In this document: in pieces, positions 1 through 6,013 of the stretch
Layout of the letters: every line of letters starts with the position of its first letter
How positions within the stretch are numbered: the first letter of the stretch is position 1
Source: JBEIUO01 sp964549785
GTDB lineage: Bacteria; Planctomycetota; Phycisphaerae; Phycisphaerales; UBA1924
Length of the DNA stretch: 8,630 bases
NCBI GenBank assembly: GCA_964549785.1
Contig: CAZJXA010000144.1
Coordinates: forward strand, 1 to 8,630
Direction: 5' to 3'
Program-made: the position numbers and the translations under genes
Notes under the pieces: generated by a model
Database searches by the model: none
What the model saw: the letters and a program-made list of their open reading frames with translations, nothing else
Told to the model about the DNA's origin: nothing

Positions 1-227
1 GTCGGGAGAGATTTGGAGGTGGCTACGGCCGGGAGCGGTGGGCAGCCGGTGAAGGGGCCGGTGAGAGAGGACTTGGGGAGTTTGAAGGCGAGGATTCGAG
101 AGGCCGCGAGGAGGCGGATTTTGACGTCGGTGGCGGTTTGGAGGATTTCGGTGAGGGCGTGGAGGGCGAGGAAATGGGCGGAGTGGAGAAGCGAGTCGAA
201 CGCGTTGTTTGGTGTTTGTGTGGTCAT
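1..227 (-). CDS. Hypothetical protein, N-terminal part (runs off left edge)
   Basis: An open frame begins at an ATG (227 to 225, minus strand) and stays open for 75 codons to the window edge, so the C-terminus is missing. The product begins MTTQTPNNAFDSLLHSAHFL and continues with a leucine- and alanine-rich helical segment containing ATDVKIRLLAASRILAF. It has no signal peptide and no catalytic motif. The helical stretch is reminiscent of small phage-related or DNA-associated planctomycete proteins with a 'regulated array of helices' look, but I cannot assign a family. Two things argue that it is real: nearly every codon ends in C, as in the other minus-strand gene of this window, and a well-formed promoter lies directly in front of the ATG. 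No Shine-Dalgarno sequence is visible, which fits a leaderless message. It is transcribed divergently from the NrdJ-like gene. Function unknown. Confidence 0.6.
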   Translation of the reverse strand, partial: MTTQTPNNAFDSLLHSAHFLALHALTEILQTATDVKIRLLAASRILAFKLPKSSLTGPFTGCPPLPAVATSKSLP

Positions 228-233
228 GAACAG

Positions 234-261
234 AAGATAGCAAATGTGGAAGGGGCGTCAA
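234..261 (-). promoter_or_regulatory. Probable promoter of the left-edge gene, leaderless
   Basis: Read on the minus strand there is a -35 hexamer TTGACG (261-256), a 16-bp spacer, and a -10 hexamer TATCTT (239-234) preceded by TGC, which makes an extended -10. Only six bases (CTGTTC) separate the -10 from the ATG at 227, so the expected transcription start falls on or next to the start codon. The element match is read directly; promoter activity is inferred. Confidence 0.6.
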
Positions 262-263
262 GC

Positions 264-293
264 GGGAGTTGGGGGGAGTTGGGGGAATTTGAG
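264..293. repeat. Short G-rich direct repeat, 10-bp period
   Basis: GGGAGTTGGG occurs at 264-273 and again at 274-283, followed by a decayed third copy (GGAATTTGAG). The period is about one helical turn and the block sits immediately upstream of the minus-strand promoter's -35. It could be an operator for a regulator binding one face of the helix, a G-quadruplex-prone tract, or chance in G-rich DNA. Confidence 0.4.
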
Positions 294-556
294 GCGATCG
301 ACCGAAAAAGGAGCGCGCCGGCGGGCGATTGAGAGGAATCGGGTGTTATTCGAAGTTGGGAGACCGGTGATTGACATGACTCTCACAACTCGCGCGGCGA
401 AGAAGGAGTGTGCCCGCAATGCGTCGCCACATCGGAGTGAAAATCGCGGATAAACACTCACTTGGAATCAACCGCGAGAGCTCGACGGGGATGGTTTGTT
501 TCGCTACATTGCGCGGACATGGAAGTTCCCGATCAGCCGCGTGAGCGCCCGAGGGA

Positions 557-652
557 GGGTTCGGGAGAACCCGCTCCGTGGTCGGGGCGAGACTTTGGTG
601 CTGTCGGCGGGGAAACGCCCGATACAAGAAGCGGGGGCGGAGGAACGCCCCT
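557..652 (+). promoter_or_regulatory. Leader with three hairpins carrying purine-rich loops
   Basis: Three stem-loops lie upstream of the ATG at 690. The first is a perfect 6-bp stem GGGTTC/GAACCC at 557-572 with loop GGGA. The second is GGCG/CGCC at 606-619 with loop GGGAAA. The third is GGGGCG/CGCCCC at 634-651 with loop GAGGAA, extendable by one G-U pair. GGA-bearing loops near a ribosome binding site resemble targets of CsrA/RsmA-type translational repressors, but this is a structural analogy only. No cobalamin riboswitch core could be seen. If translation really starts at 519, this stretch is coding and the hairpins may be incidental. Confidence 0.3.
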
Positions 653-674
653 TGAAGTTGATCCTCAGTCGGTC

Positions 675-681
675 AAGGAAG
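675..681 (+). promoter_or_regulatory. Ribosome binding site deciding the start of the NrdJ-like gene
   Basis: AAGGAAG lies 8 nt before the ATG at 690. It is a better Shine-Dalgarno match than anything before the in-frame TTG at 462 or ATG at 519, and the conserved domain begins just after it. This is why 690 was chosen. Confidence 0.55.
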
Positions 682-689
682 ACACCACG

Positions 690-1058
690 ATGATTGCCGC
701 GCCCCGGAACGTTTTGCCCGACACGCGTGAATCGATCACGCACAAGTTTTCGATCGAGCGGCATGAGGGGTACCTCACCATCGGGCTGTACGCGGACGGG
801 CGACCGGGGGAGATTTTCATCAAGATGGCGAAGGAAGGCTCGACGATCTCGGGGATGTGCCAGGCGTTCTGCCGCGCATTCAGCCTGGCGCTGCAATATG
901 GGTTGAGCGTGAACGAGGCGGTGGTGCGATTCAAGGGGATGCGGTTTGAGCCGATGGGATCGACCGGGAATCCCGATATCCCGGAAGTGAGTTCGATCAT
1001 TGATTATGTGGCCCGGTATCTGGATCTGCACTTTGGGGAGCCGACGCTCCGGCGGTGA
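690..1058 (+). CDS. Stand-alone C-terminal domain of B12-dependent (class II) ribonucleotide reductase, NrdJb-like
   Basis: The 122-residue product matches the region at the C-terminal end of class II (adenosylcobalamin-dependent) ribonucleotide reductase, related to the TSCPD domain. Recognisable blocks in order are LPDTRESITHKF (9-20), HEGYLTIGLYADGRPGEIFI (25-44), KMAKEGSTISG (45-55), ALQYGLSV (67-74), FEPMGSTGNPDIP (86-98) and SSIIDYVARYLDL (101-113). In most bacteria this domain is fused to the catalytic barrel; in Pseudomonas aeruginosa it is a separate subunit, NrdJb, working with NrdJa. Here there is no barrel, no catalytic cysteine set and no C-terminal redox CxxC tail, so it cannot reduce nucleotides alone. 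A role as an accessory or regulatory partner of a reductase encoded elsewhere is inferred. An ATG at 519 would add 57 low-complexity residues. The gene is followed by a convergent neighbour. Identity of the domain is secure; its role as a separate protein is not. Confidence 0.85.
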   Translation: MIAAPRNVLPDTRESITHKFSIERHEGYLTIGLYADGRPGEIFIKMAKEGSTISGMCQAFCRAFSLALQYGLSVNEAVVRFKGMRFEPMGSTGNPDIPEVSSIIDYVARYLDLHFGEPTLRR

Positions 1059-1067
1059 AGGCGGTTT

Positions 1068-1105
1068 ACCACAGAGATCGCAGAGACGACACCGAAATCA
1101 CAGGG
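1068..1105. repeat. Degenerate CACAGAG-type intergenic repeat
   Basis: Starting ten bases after the stop codon at 1056-1058, the sequence reads ACCACAGAGATCGCAGAGAC, then ACACCGAAATCACAGGG, giving CAGAG-like units at about 9-10 nt spacing. Similar 'accacagag...cacagag' strings turn up in gaps of many environmental bacterial genomes, as I recall. It could be a remnant of a dispersed repeat family; the copy number cannot be judged from one window. Confidence 0.35.
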
Positions 1106-1131
1106 CGGTTGCCCCCCAGCCGGGGCAGCCG
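1106..1131. terminator. Strong hairpin, possible bidirectional terminator
   Basis: A 10-bp stem with one G-U pair closes a 6-nt loop (CCAGCC at 1116-1121); the core is TGCCCC/GGGGCA. It lies between two convergent genes, 48 bases after the NrdJ-like stop codon, where a terminator is expected. There is no U tract on either strand, so it is not a classical intrinsic terminator. Confidence 0.4.
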
Positions 1132-1262
1132 GTATGTCCGCGCATCCGAGCCCGCGCAGTGGCAGCGGCTGAAGAGTTACGACGAATCTGAGATTCCGCA
1201 CGCGCTGGCCGGAGAAGAGGCTGCTGAGGTATCGCGCGCGGCTCTCTCAAGAATTCTGCGGG

Positions 1263-4040
1263 CTAGAGGTAGAGCATCCGACACTTGGACGGGGCGGCAC
1301 CGTGCTCATCGAAGAAGAGGAGTTCGTTGGGTTGTTTGGCGCGGAGAAGAGGGCGCGGGATGAGGTATGACGACTGCGGCGGCACGGGCTTGCCGTCGGC
1401 GGAGACGAAGTAGCGGCTGACGTTGCGGCCGTTGATGTAGAGTTGGCCCTTGCTGAGGCCGGCGGCGTCGAAGGTGATCGGGGTTTCGACTTCGGGCGGG
1501 GTGAAGGTGGCCTTCCACCAGGCCGGGCCTCTGGCTTTGACAGGCGTTTTGGCGGGCTGGAACGCGCCGGGCGCGGGCGGCTCCCACTTGGCGAAGGCGG
1601 ACTCGGCCTTTGCGGAAAACGATGCGACGCCTTCCATGAACTCCACGGACTTGCTGAAGTTGGTGAGAATTTCGGGCGCGTGGGTGGAGGAATGCAAGGT
1701 GAGTTGGAGGAGATTCTGGCCTTTGTCGAGCGCATCGGGCTGAAGGACGACGAAGAGCGGGCCGGTGGAATCGAGGATGTGGATCAGTTTGCCGTTGAGC
1801 ATGAGCATCCCCGCCGGGATGGGGTCGAGGAGCCGCATGATGATGGGGGTGCGGCGCTTGTGGTTGATGGTCCACGTGAGGCGTTCGGGGCTGGACGTGT
1901 CGCCTTCGCTTACCTCCCAGATAGGCATCTTGGGCCGCAGGATTTCTTCGGGATCGGCGGTCACGATCTTGGCGGGGGGGAGTTTGAGCGGAGCAACCTC
2001 GAAGACTTCGCCCCAGACGCCCTTCCGATCCGCGAGGTGCATGCCCTCGGCGTAGCGGCCAAGATTGTCGGCGAGGACGACGACCTGATTGACGCCCTTG
2101 ACGAGGGGGATCGTGAGCGTGTCGGCGGCGGCGGGGCCGAAACCGACGGTGCCCGTGTACGTTCCGTTCACGTAGATCGCGAGCCGGTCGCCCGAGGACG
2201 GGAAGCCGACACGGACTTTGCGGGCGGCGTCGGCCTTCACCGTGAATCGGTACCAGCCGTAGCCGAACGGGCAGCCCAAGGCGCCTAACTCGGCGGGTCC
2301 GGCGATGGAGGCGTAGCGCGGGCTGCTGCCCAGGCGATGTTCGTCGGAAGGAGCGCAGGACCAATTGCTGAGCGGGAGGGCCGTCCCGTGATGCGAGGTG
2401 GTGCGGCCGGATTCGACGGAAATCTGGCGGACGGAGCCGTCGGTGCCGGCGCGGGTGTAGGTTTTGGAGCCGGTGGGAAGGATGGGGAGGCCTTCGGCCG
2501 AGATTCCGGCGACGCCGAGCAAGGCGGCGTCGTCGGTGACGTAGACAGAATCGATCTGTTCTTCGCTGGCGACGACGATGGTGAGGCCCTCGTGCTCGAT
2601 CGTGAGGGGGTTTTTGCCGCCCGGCACGGTGACTTCGAGGGGAGAGCCGTTGACGCTGAGCATGCCGCGGGCACCGACGGGGCCGAAGCACACAAAGACT
2701 TGGCCGACGGAACCGAAGGCGCAGAGATTGCAATAATCGAGGTGGACGCGGGGGGAGAGGTGGGCGTCGATCAGGCACCAGACCACCGACTGCTCGCCGA
2801 CGGTCACGGGCATCGACGTGCCATCGGGGAGGAGCAGGCGGGTTTCGCGGTGGCCGGAACGCTCTTCGCGTTGGTCGGCGAAGACAAAGAGCACTGAACC
2901 TTGCGAGCCCTTGGCCTGCACGACCGCGAGTTCCTGCTGCTGACGGCGGCCGGACGTTCCAGGTTTGCCCTCAGGTCGGCCTTCGGCGCGTTCGATGGGG
3001 GAAGGATCGACGTTGATGGGGTGATAGGCGGGGTCGAGGTTCGCGAAGACGCGGGCGAAGCGGACGGCAAAACAGTTGAGGCGGCGCACCAAGCCGTGGG
3101 CGGCGTTGGGTGTGCCGGAGGCCGAGATGAGTGCGTCGGTTCCGAACTCCGCCGCGGCGAAGGCGAACTCGGAACGGCCGGAGCGCCCGCCCCAGAAGGC
3201 GGGATTCCAGCCGCCGGTGAGAGGACGGACGTTGTATTGACCGCCGCCGGCCAAGACCTCGGCGAGCCGGCGCTGGGTGAGCGAAGGGCTGGGTGGTGCG
3301 GAGGCCGGGTGGTCCCAGAAAGCGGGGTTGCCGAGGGAGAAGTCGACGACGACGCGCGGCTGATTGGGACGGACGGAGGCCAGTTGGCGCATGGTGGAGA
3401 GCAGTTCGCGGGTGCCGGACCAACCGTCGATCTGACCTTCGACGCCTTGCCAGAGGTTGTTGGAGTTGATGACGGGAACATTGAGGCCGGACTCGCGGAT
3501 ATAGCGAATGAGTTCGCCGATGTAGCCGGCGGCCATGCCGTCGTGGCCGCAGTTCCAGTCGCTTTCGCACTCAACAAGGACGATGGGACCGCCGACGTTG
3601 GGGCTGGTGACTTGGAGGCCCTTGACCTGTTCGGCGACGGCGGTGATGAAGCGGGACGAGGCTTCCAGGAAGGGCTGGTTGTTGGCGCGGAGGGTGATGT
3701 TGGGGATCTCGACGAGCCAGGCGGGGAGGCCGCCCATGTCCCACTCGCCGCCGACGTAGGGGCCGATTCCGAGGATGCAGTGCATCCCCGCCCGGCCGAT
3801 CAGCGTTACAAAGTGTTTGAGATCGTTGTCGCCAGAGAAGTCGAACTTTCCGGGCCGGGCTTCGTGACGGTTCCAGAAGACGGGGGTCTCAATGGTGTTG
3901 AAACCGGCGAGTTTGGCGGCGTGGATGCGTTCGGCCCACAACTCTCGGGGCAGGCGGGCGTACGGAATCTGGCCCGACACCAGCCAGATGCGGCGGTTAT
4001 CGAGCATGAAACTGCGACCGTCATGGGTGACTGAGGGCAT
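1263..4040 (-). CDS. Divergent GH35 beta-galactosidase-like protein
   Basis: The product is 925 residues from the ATG at 4040, or 933 from an upstream TTG at 4064; residue numbers here use the 933 form. The ATG is preferred because AGGGGAG precedes it, though at 12 nt, and nothing precedes the TTG. The N-terminal barrel has GH35 signatures: SGQIPYARLP (30-39), GFNTIETPVFWNRHE (54-68), PGKFDFSGDNDL (71-82), GPYVGGEWDMGGLPAWL (101-117) and GGPIVLVECESDW (158-170). A beta-sandwich follows, with GYGWYRFTVK (601-610) and YVNGTYTG (631-638). The C-terminal galactose-binding jelly roll has GQLYINGRNVSRYF (873-886) and YLIPRPLL (900-907). Length fits large bacterial GH35 enzymes, which release terminal beta-galactose. 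Where the family has an ENE acid/base motif this protein has ESD (D169), and the nucleophile position appears to be D241 in VVVDFSLG. No signal peptide is visible, so it is probably cytoplasmic. Family membership is strong; galactosidase activity is doubtful. No sugar transporter or regulator is adjacent. Confidence 0.9.
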   Translation of the reverse strand: MPSVTHDGRSFMLDNRRIWLVSGQIPYARLPRELWAERIHAAKLAGFNTIETPVFWNRHEARPGKFDFSGDNDLKHFVTLIGRAGMHCILGIGPYVGGEWDMGGLPAWLVEIPNITLRANNQPFLEASSRFITAVAEQVKGLQVTSPNVGGPIVLVECESDWNCGHDGMAAGYIGELIRYIRESGLNVPVINSNNLWQGVEGQIDGWSGTRELLSTMRQLASVRPNQPRVVVDFSLGNPAFWDHPASAPPSPSLTQRRLAEVLAGGGQYNVRPLTGGWNPAFWGGRSGRSEFAFAAAEFGTDALISASGTPNAAHGLVRRLNCFAVRFARVFANLDPAYHPINVDPSPIERAEGRPEGKPGTSGRRQQQELAVVQAKGSQGSVLFVFADQREERSGHRETRLLLPDGTSMPVTVGEQSVVWCLIDAHLSPRVHLDYCNLCAFGSVGQVFVCFGPVGARGMLSVNGSPLEVTVPGGKNPLTIEHEGLTIVVASEEQIDSVYVTDDAALLGVAGISAEGLPILPTGSKTYTRAGTDGSVRQISVESGRTTSHHGTALPLSNWSCAPSDEHRLGSSPRYASIAGPAELGALGCPFGYGWYRFTVKADAARKVRVGFPSSGDRLAIYVNGTYTGTVGFGPAAADTLTIPLVKGVNQVVVLADNLGRYAEGMHLADRKGVWGEVFEVAPLKLPPAKIVTADPEEILRPKMPIWEVSEGDTSSPERLTWTINHKRRTPIIMRLLDPIPAGMLMLNGKLIHILDSTGPLFVVLQPDALDKGQNLLQLTLHSSTHAPEILTNFSKSVEFMEGVASFSAKAESAFAKWEPPAPGAFQPAKTPVKARGPAWWKATFTPPEVETPITFDAAGLSKGQLYINGRNVSRYFVSADGKPVPPQSSYLIPRPLLRAKQPNELLFFDEHGAAPSKCRMLYL

Positions 4041-4249
4041 GAGAAGCGGTGGCTCCCCTGGCAAGAAAAAGTGAAGGAAGGTCGGGAAAAAGGGCGTGAG
4101 AGGCCCAAAGAACCGACTGCCTGTCCGCTCTGGACCGGCGAAGGGAGCAAGCGTATGGACGTTGCGGGGAAAGGGCTATACAAAGAGCTTGCTGGACCTC
4201 GGTTTGTGGCAGCAGTTCGTGTTATACTCGGGGTACGGTAGAGCGATGG
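4041..4249. other. Divergent promoter region between the GH35-like and TolC-like genes
   Basis: This region holds the rightward extended -10 at 4220-4228. On the minus strand it carries AGGGGAG (4058 to 4052), 11-12 nt before the GH35 start codon, and runs of pyrimidines further up, but I could not identify a -35/-10 pair for that gene. No small gene or RNA was recognised. Confidence 0.6.
4220..4228 (+). promoter_or_regulatory. Extended -10 promoter of the TolC-like / zinc-ribbon / thrC operon
   Basis: TGT followed by TATACT is a five-of-six match to TATAAT with the extended -10 TG. No good -35 hexamer sits 16-18 bp upstream, as is common for extended -10 promoters. Transcription would start near 4235, leaving about 15 nt before the GTG at 4250, or about 54 nt before the TTG at 4289. 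Confidence 0.5.
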
Positions 4250-6004
4250 GTGTGGGGAACCGGCTTGATCAGAGAGGATGTAAGTCTCTTGCAAACAGGA
4301 TGTTACTTCGTTTGTGCGGTGCTGGGGGCTGGACTGGCAGTTTCTGCCGGGTGCCAACGCGATCCATTTGCGATTGACGACCGTTTGGAACGTCTGATAA
4401 CCAATCGGAGCGATTCGTTGGGAGGTCGGCCGGTTCTGCCGGCTTTAAGTAAGGAGCGTTTAGCGGGAGTGACGGCGGCTTCGCGGTCCACGCGGCCTGC
4501 GACGCTGAACCCTGCTGCGGAGGAACTCACTTTTGTTGCGGCGGACGAGCAGCGGGATGTGGAATCGCGGCTGGAGGGGTACGCGGCGCAGGCCGGCGCC
4601 ATTGTGGTTGAGGGAGACTCGGGGTTGCCGACGCTGACACTGAAGGAATCGTTCCAGGCGTCGCAGATCACGGGGCGGGAATATCTGTCAGCGGAGGAAG
4701 AGTATTTGTTCGTGGCGATCCGGTTGTTGCAGGAGCGGCACCTGTGGGGGCCGCGGTTTTTCAACGAAACGACGGCCACGATTCGGGGGTCGGGCGAGCG
4801 CGGGGATTTTTCGCACGCGCTGGACGTGATCAACCGGCTGCGGGTGTCGCAGCGGCTGCCGTATGGCGGGACGGTGGAGGCGGAGGCGTTGGTGTCGGCG
4901 ACGGATCAGTTGCGGGAGGAAGTCACGGGGTCGTATGTGCAGTCGTCGCGGTTGGCGTTGCGGGCGGATATTCCGCTGCTGCGCGGGGCGGGGTCGGTGG
5001 CGCGGGAAGACCTGATTCAGGCGGAACGAGACATGGTGTATGCGGCCCGGGACTTTGAGCGGTTCCGGCGGTCGTACTTTGTGGATATCGCGAGCGTGTA
5101 CTTCGATTTGTTGCAGATCAAGGCGCGGATCGGGAACCAGCAGAGGCAGTTGGCGAGCCTGGTGGCGTTGCAGCGGCAGACGTTGGCACAGGTGGAGGCG
5201 GGTCGTCGGGAGGCGTTTGAGCGGGACAATGCGGAGAACCGGGTGCGGCAGGCGCAGTCGGACCTTGCGCAGTTGCGCGAGTCGTACATCCTTGCGCTCG
5301 ATCGGTTCAAGATTCGATTGGGGTTGGCGACGGGGTTGGCGTTTGACCTGTCGAACGATCTGATTGACCCGCCGGAGCCGGAGACGACACTGGAAGAGGC
5401 AACGCGGTTGGCGCTGGAATATCGGCTTGACCTTCAGAACGTTCGGGACCGGGTGGAGGACACGCGGCGGGCGGTGGCGAACGCGGAGAACGACTTGCTG
5501 CCCGACCTGAACGTCGGGGCGAGCGTGGGGATTCCGACGGATCCGGCGGATTTAACGGGGGGGCTTTCGATCGACCCGGACGAGACGGAGTATTCGGCAT
5601 CGGCAACGCTGGGGCTGCCGCTCGACCGGGAGGTAGAGCGGCTCAACCGGCGGGCCGCGATCGTGCGGCTTCAGCGGGCGACCCGGTTGTATGAGCAGAC
5701 GCGGGACGAGATCGCGATCAGCGTGCGGGCGGCGCTCCGGGCGGTGGAGAACGCGCGGTTGCAACTGAGCCTTGCGGAGGAGCAGGTGCGGATCAATCTG
5801 AAGCGCAAGCGCGGGTTGGAACTGAAACGCGACACGGTGGATACGCAGAGCTTCATTGATGCGGATAACGATTTGCTGAACGCGGAGAACCAACGGGATC
5901 GGGCGCGGACGCAATTGCGGAACGCGGTGCTGCAGTATCTGCTGGAGTCGGACCAGTTGCGGGTGAAGGCGGATGGGTCGTTCCAACCGTTGCCGGGGAT
6001 GTAA
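4250..6004 (+). CDS. TolC-family outer membrane efflux lipoprotein
   Basis: The 584-residue product is an outer membrane factor of the TolC/OEP family, forming the trimeric channel that connects an inner-membrane pump and a periplasmic adaptor to the outside. A lipoprotein signal peptide ends VSAGC, placing the lipidated cysteine at 35. Residues 36-128 form a linker longer than usual for the family. Two OEP repeats follow, about 129-362 (TLTLKESFQ to KIRLGL) and 379-570 (TTLEEATRLALEYRLDL to the end), each with long coiled helices and a beta segment (about 200-245 and 418-460). The start is uncertain: GTG at 4250 gives the full signal peptide with a positive residue; TTG at 4289 follows AGAGAGG at 12 nt and gives a shorter one lacking a charged N-region. 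No RND, MFS or ABC partner or adaptor is in the window. The next gene begins 9 nt after the stop. Family assignment is firm; the substrate is unknown. Confidence 0.93.
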   Translation: MWGTGLIREDVSLLQTGCYFVCAVLGAGLAVSAGCQRDPFAIDDRLERLITNRSDSLGGRPVLPALSKERLAGVTAASRSTRPATLNPAAEELTFVAADEQRDVESRLEGYAAQAGAIVVEGDSGLPTLTLKESFQASQITGREYLSAEEEYLFVAIRLLQERHLWGPRFFNETTATIRGSGERGDFSHALDVINRLRVSQRLPYGGTVEAEALVSATDQLREEVTGSYVQSSRLALRADIPLLRGAGSVAREDLIQAERDMVYAARDFERFRRSYFVDIASVYFDLLQIKARIGNQQRQLASLVALQRQTLAQVEAGRREAFERDNAENRVRQAQSDLAQLRESYILALDRFKIRLGLATGLAFDLSNDLIDPPEPETTLEEATRLALEYRLDLQNVRDRVEDTRRAVANAENDLLPDLNVGASVGIPTDPADLTGGLSIDPDETEYSASATLGLPLDREVERLNRRAAIVRLQRATRLYEQTRDEIAISVRAALRAVENARLQLSLAEEQVRINLKRKRGLELKRDTVDTQSFIDADNDLLNAENQRDRARTQLRNAVLQYLLESDQLRVKADGSFQPLPGM

Positions 6005-6013
6005 ACGCAGACG

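Larger units (their letters stand above)
228..689. other. Divergent intergenic region and leader
   Basis: This stretch separates the left-edge gene from the NrdJ-like gene. Its first 35 bases hold the minus-strand promoter. A perfect TTGACA lies at 371-376 on the plus strand, but no -10 lies at a usable distance, so I do not call a promoter there. From 462 the frame of the NrdJ-like gene is open, with a TTG at 462 and an ATG at 519. The encoded sequence would be proline-, glycine- and arginine-rich with no recognisable domain, and its third-position GC (roughly 60%) is well below that of the gene proper. I therefore treat 462-689 as leader rather than coding. The later half holds three small hairpins, listed separately. 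Confidence 0.5.
1059..1262. other. Convergent intergenic region
   Basis: This gap lies between the 3' ends of the NrdJ-like gene and the GH35-like gene. It contains a degenerate CACAGAG repeat and a strong hairpin, both listed separately. An open frame on the plus strand starting at 1055 crosses the region and enters the GH35 gene antisense; it has no recognisable content, so I see no gene here. Confidence 0.7.

Noticed and set aside
371..376. Perfect TTGACA on the plus strand as a promoter -35 for the NrdJ-like gene
   Set aside because: At 16-18 bp spacing the bases are GC-rich with no resemblance to TATAAT, and no extended -10 is present.
462..689. Cobalamin riboswitch or NrdR box before the B12-reductase-like gene
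   Set aside because: Both were expected from the gene's role, but I found neither the B12-box nor the conserved core of the riboswitch, nor a palindrome like the NrdR consensus.
1055..1363. 102-codon plus-strand frame after the NrdJ-like gene
   Set aside because: It starts in the stop codon region, spans the repeat and hairpin, ends antisense in the GH35-like gene and has no recognisable protein features.
1306..2778. 490-codon frame on the minus strand within the GH35-like gene
   Set aside because: Its product is an Arg/Pro/His-rich string typical of a shifted frame of GC-rich DNA; the 925-residue GH35 frame explains the same bases.
2901..4034. Open frame of 377 codons on the plus strand opposite the GH35-like gene, with others at 1443-2288 and 2337-2897
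   Set aside because: They are antisense to a well-supported gene, are rich in Gly, Val, Asp and Glu as expected of the complement of C-ending codons, and show no domain.
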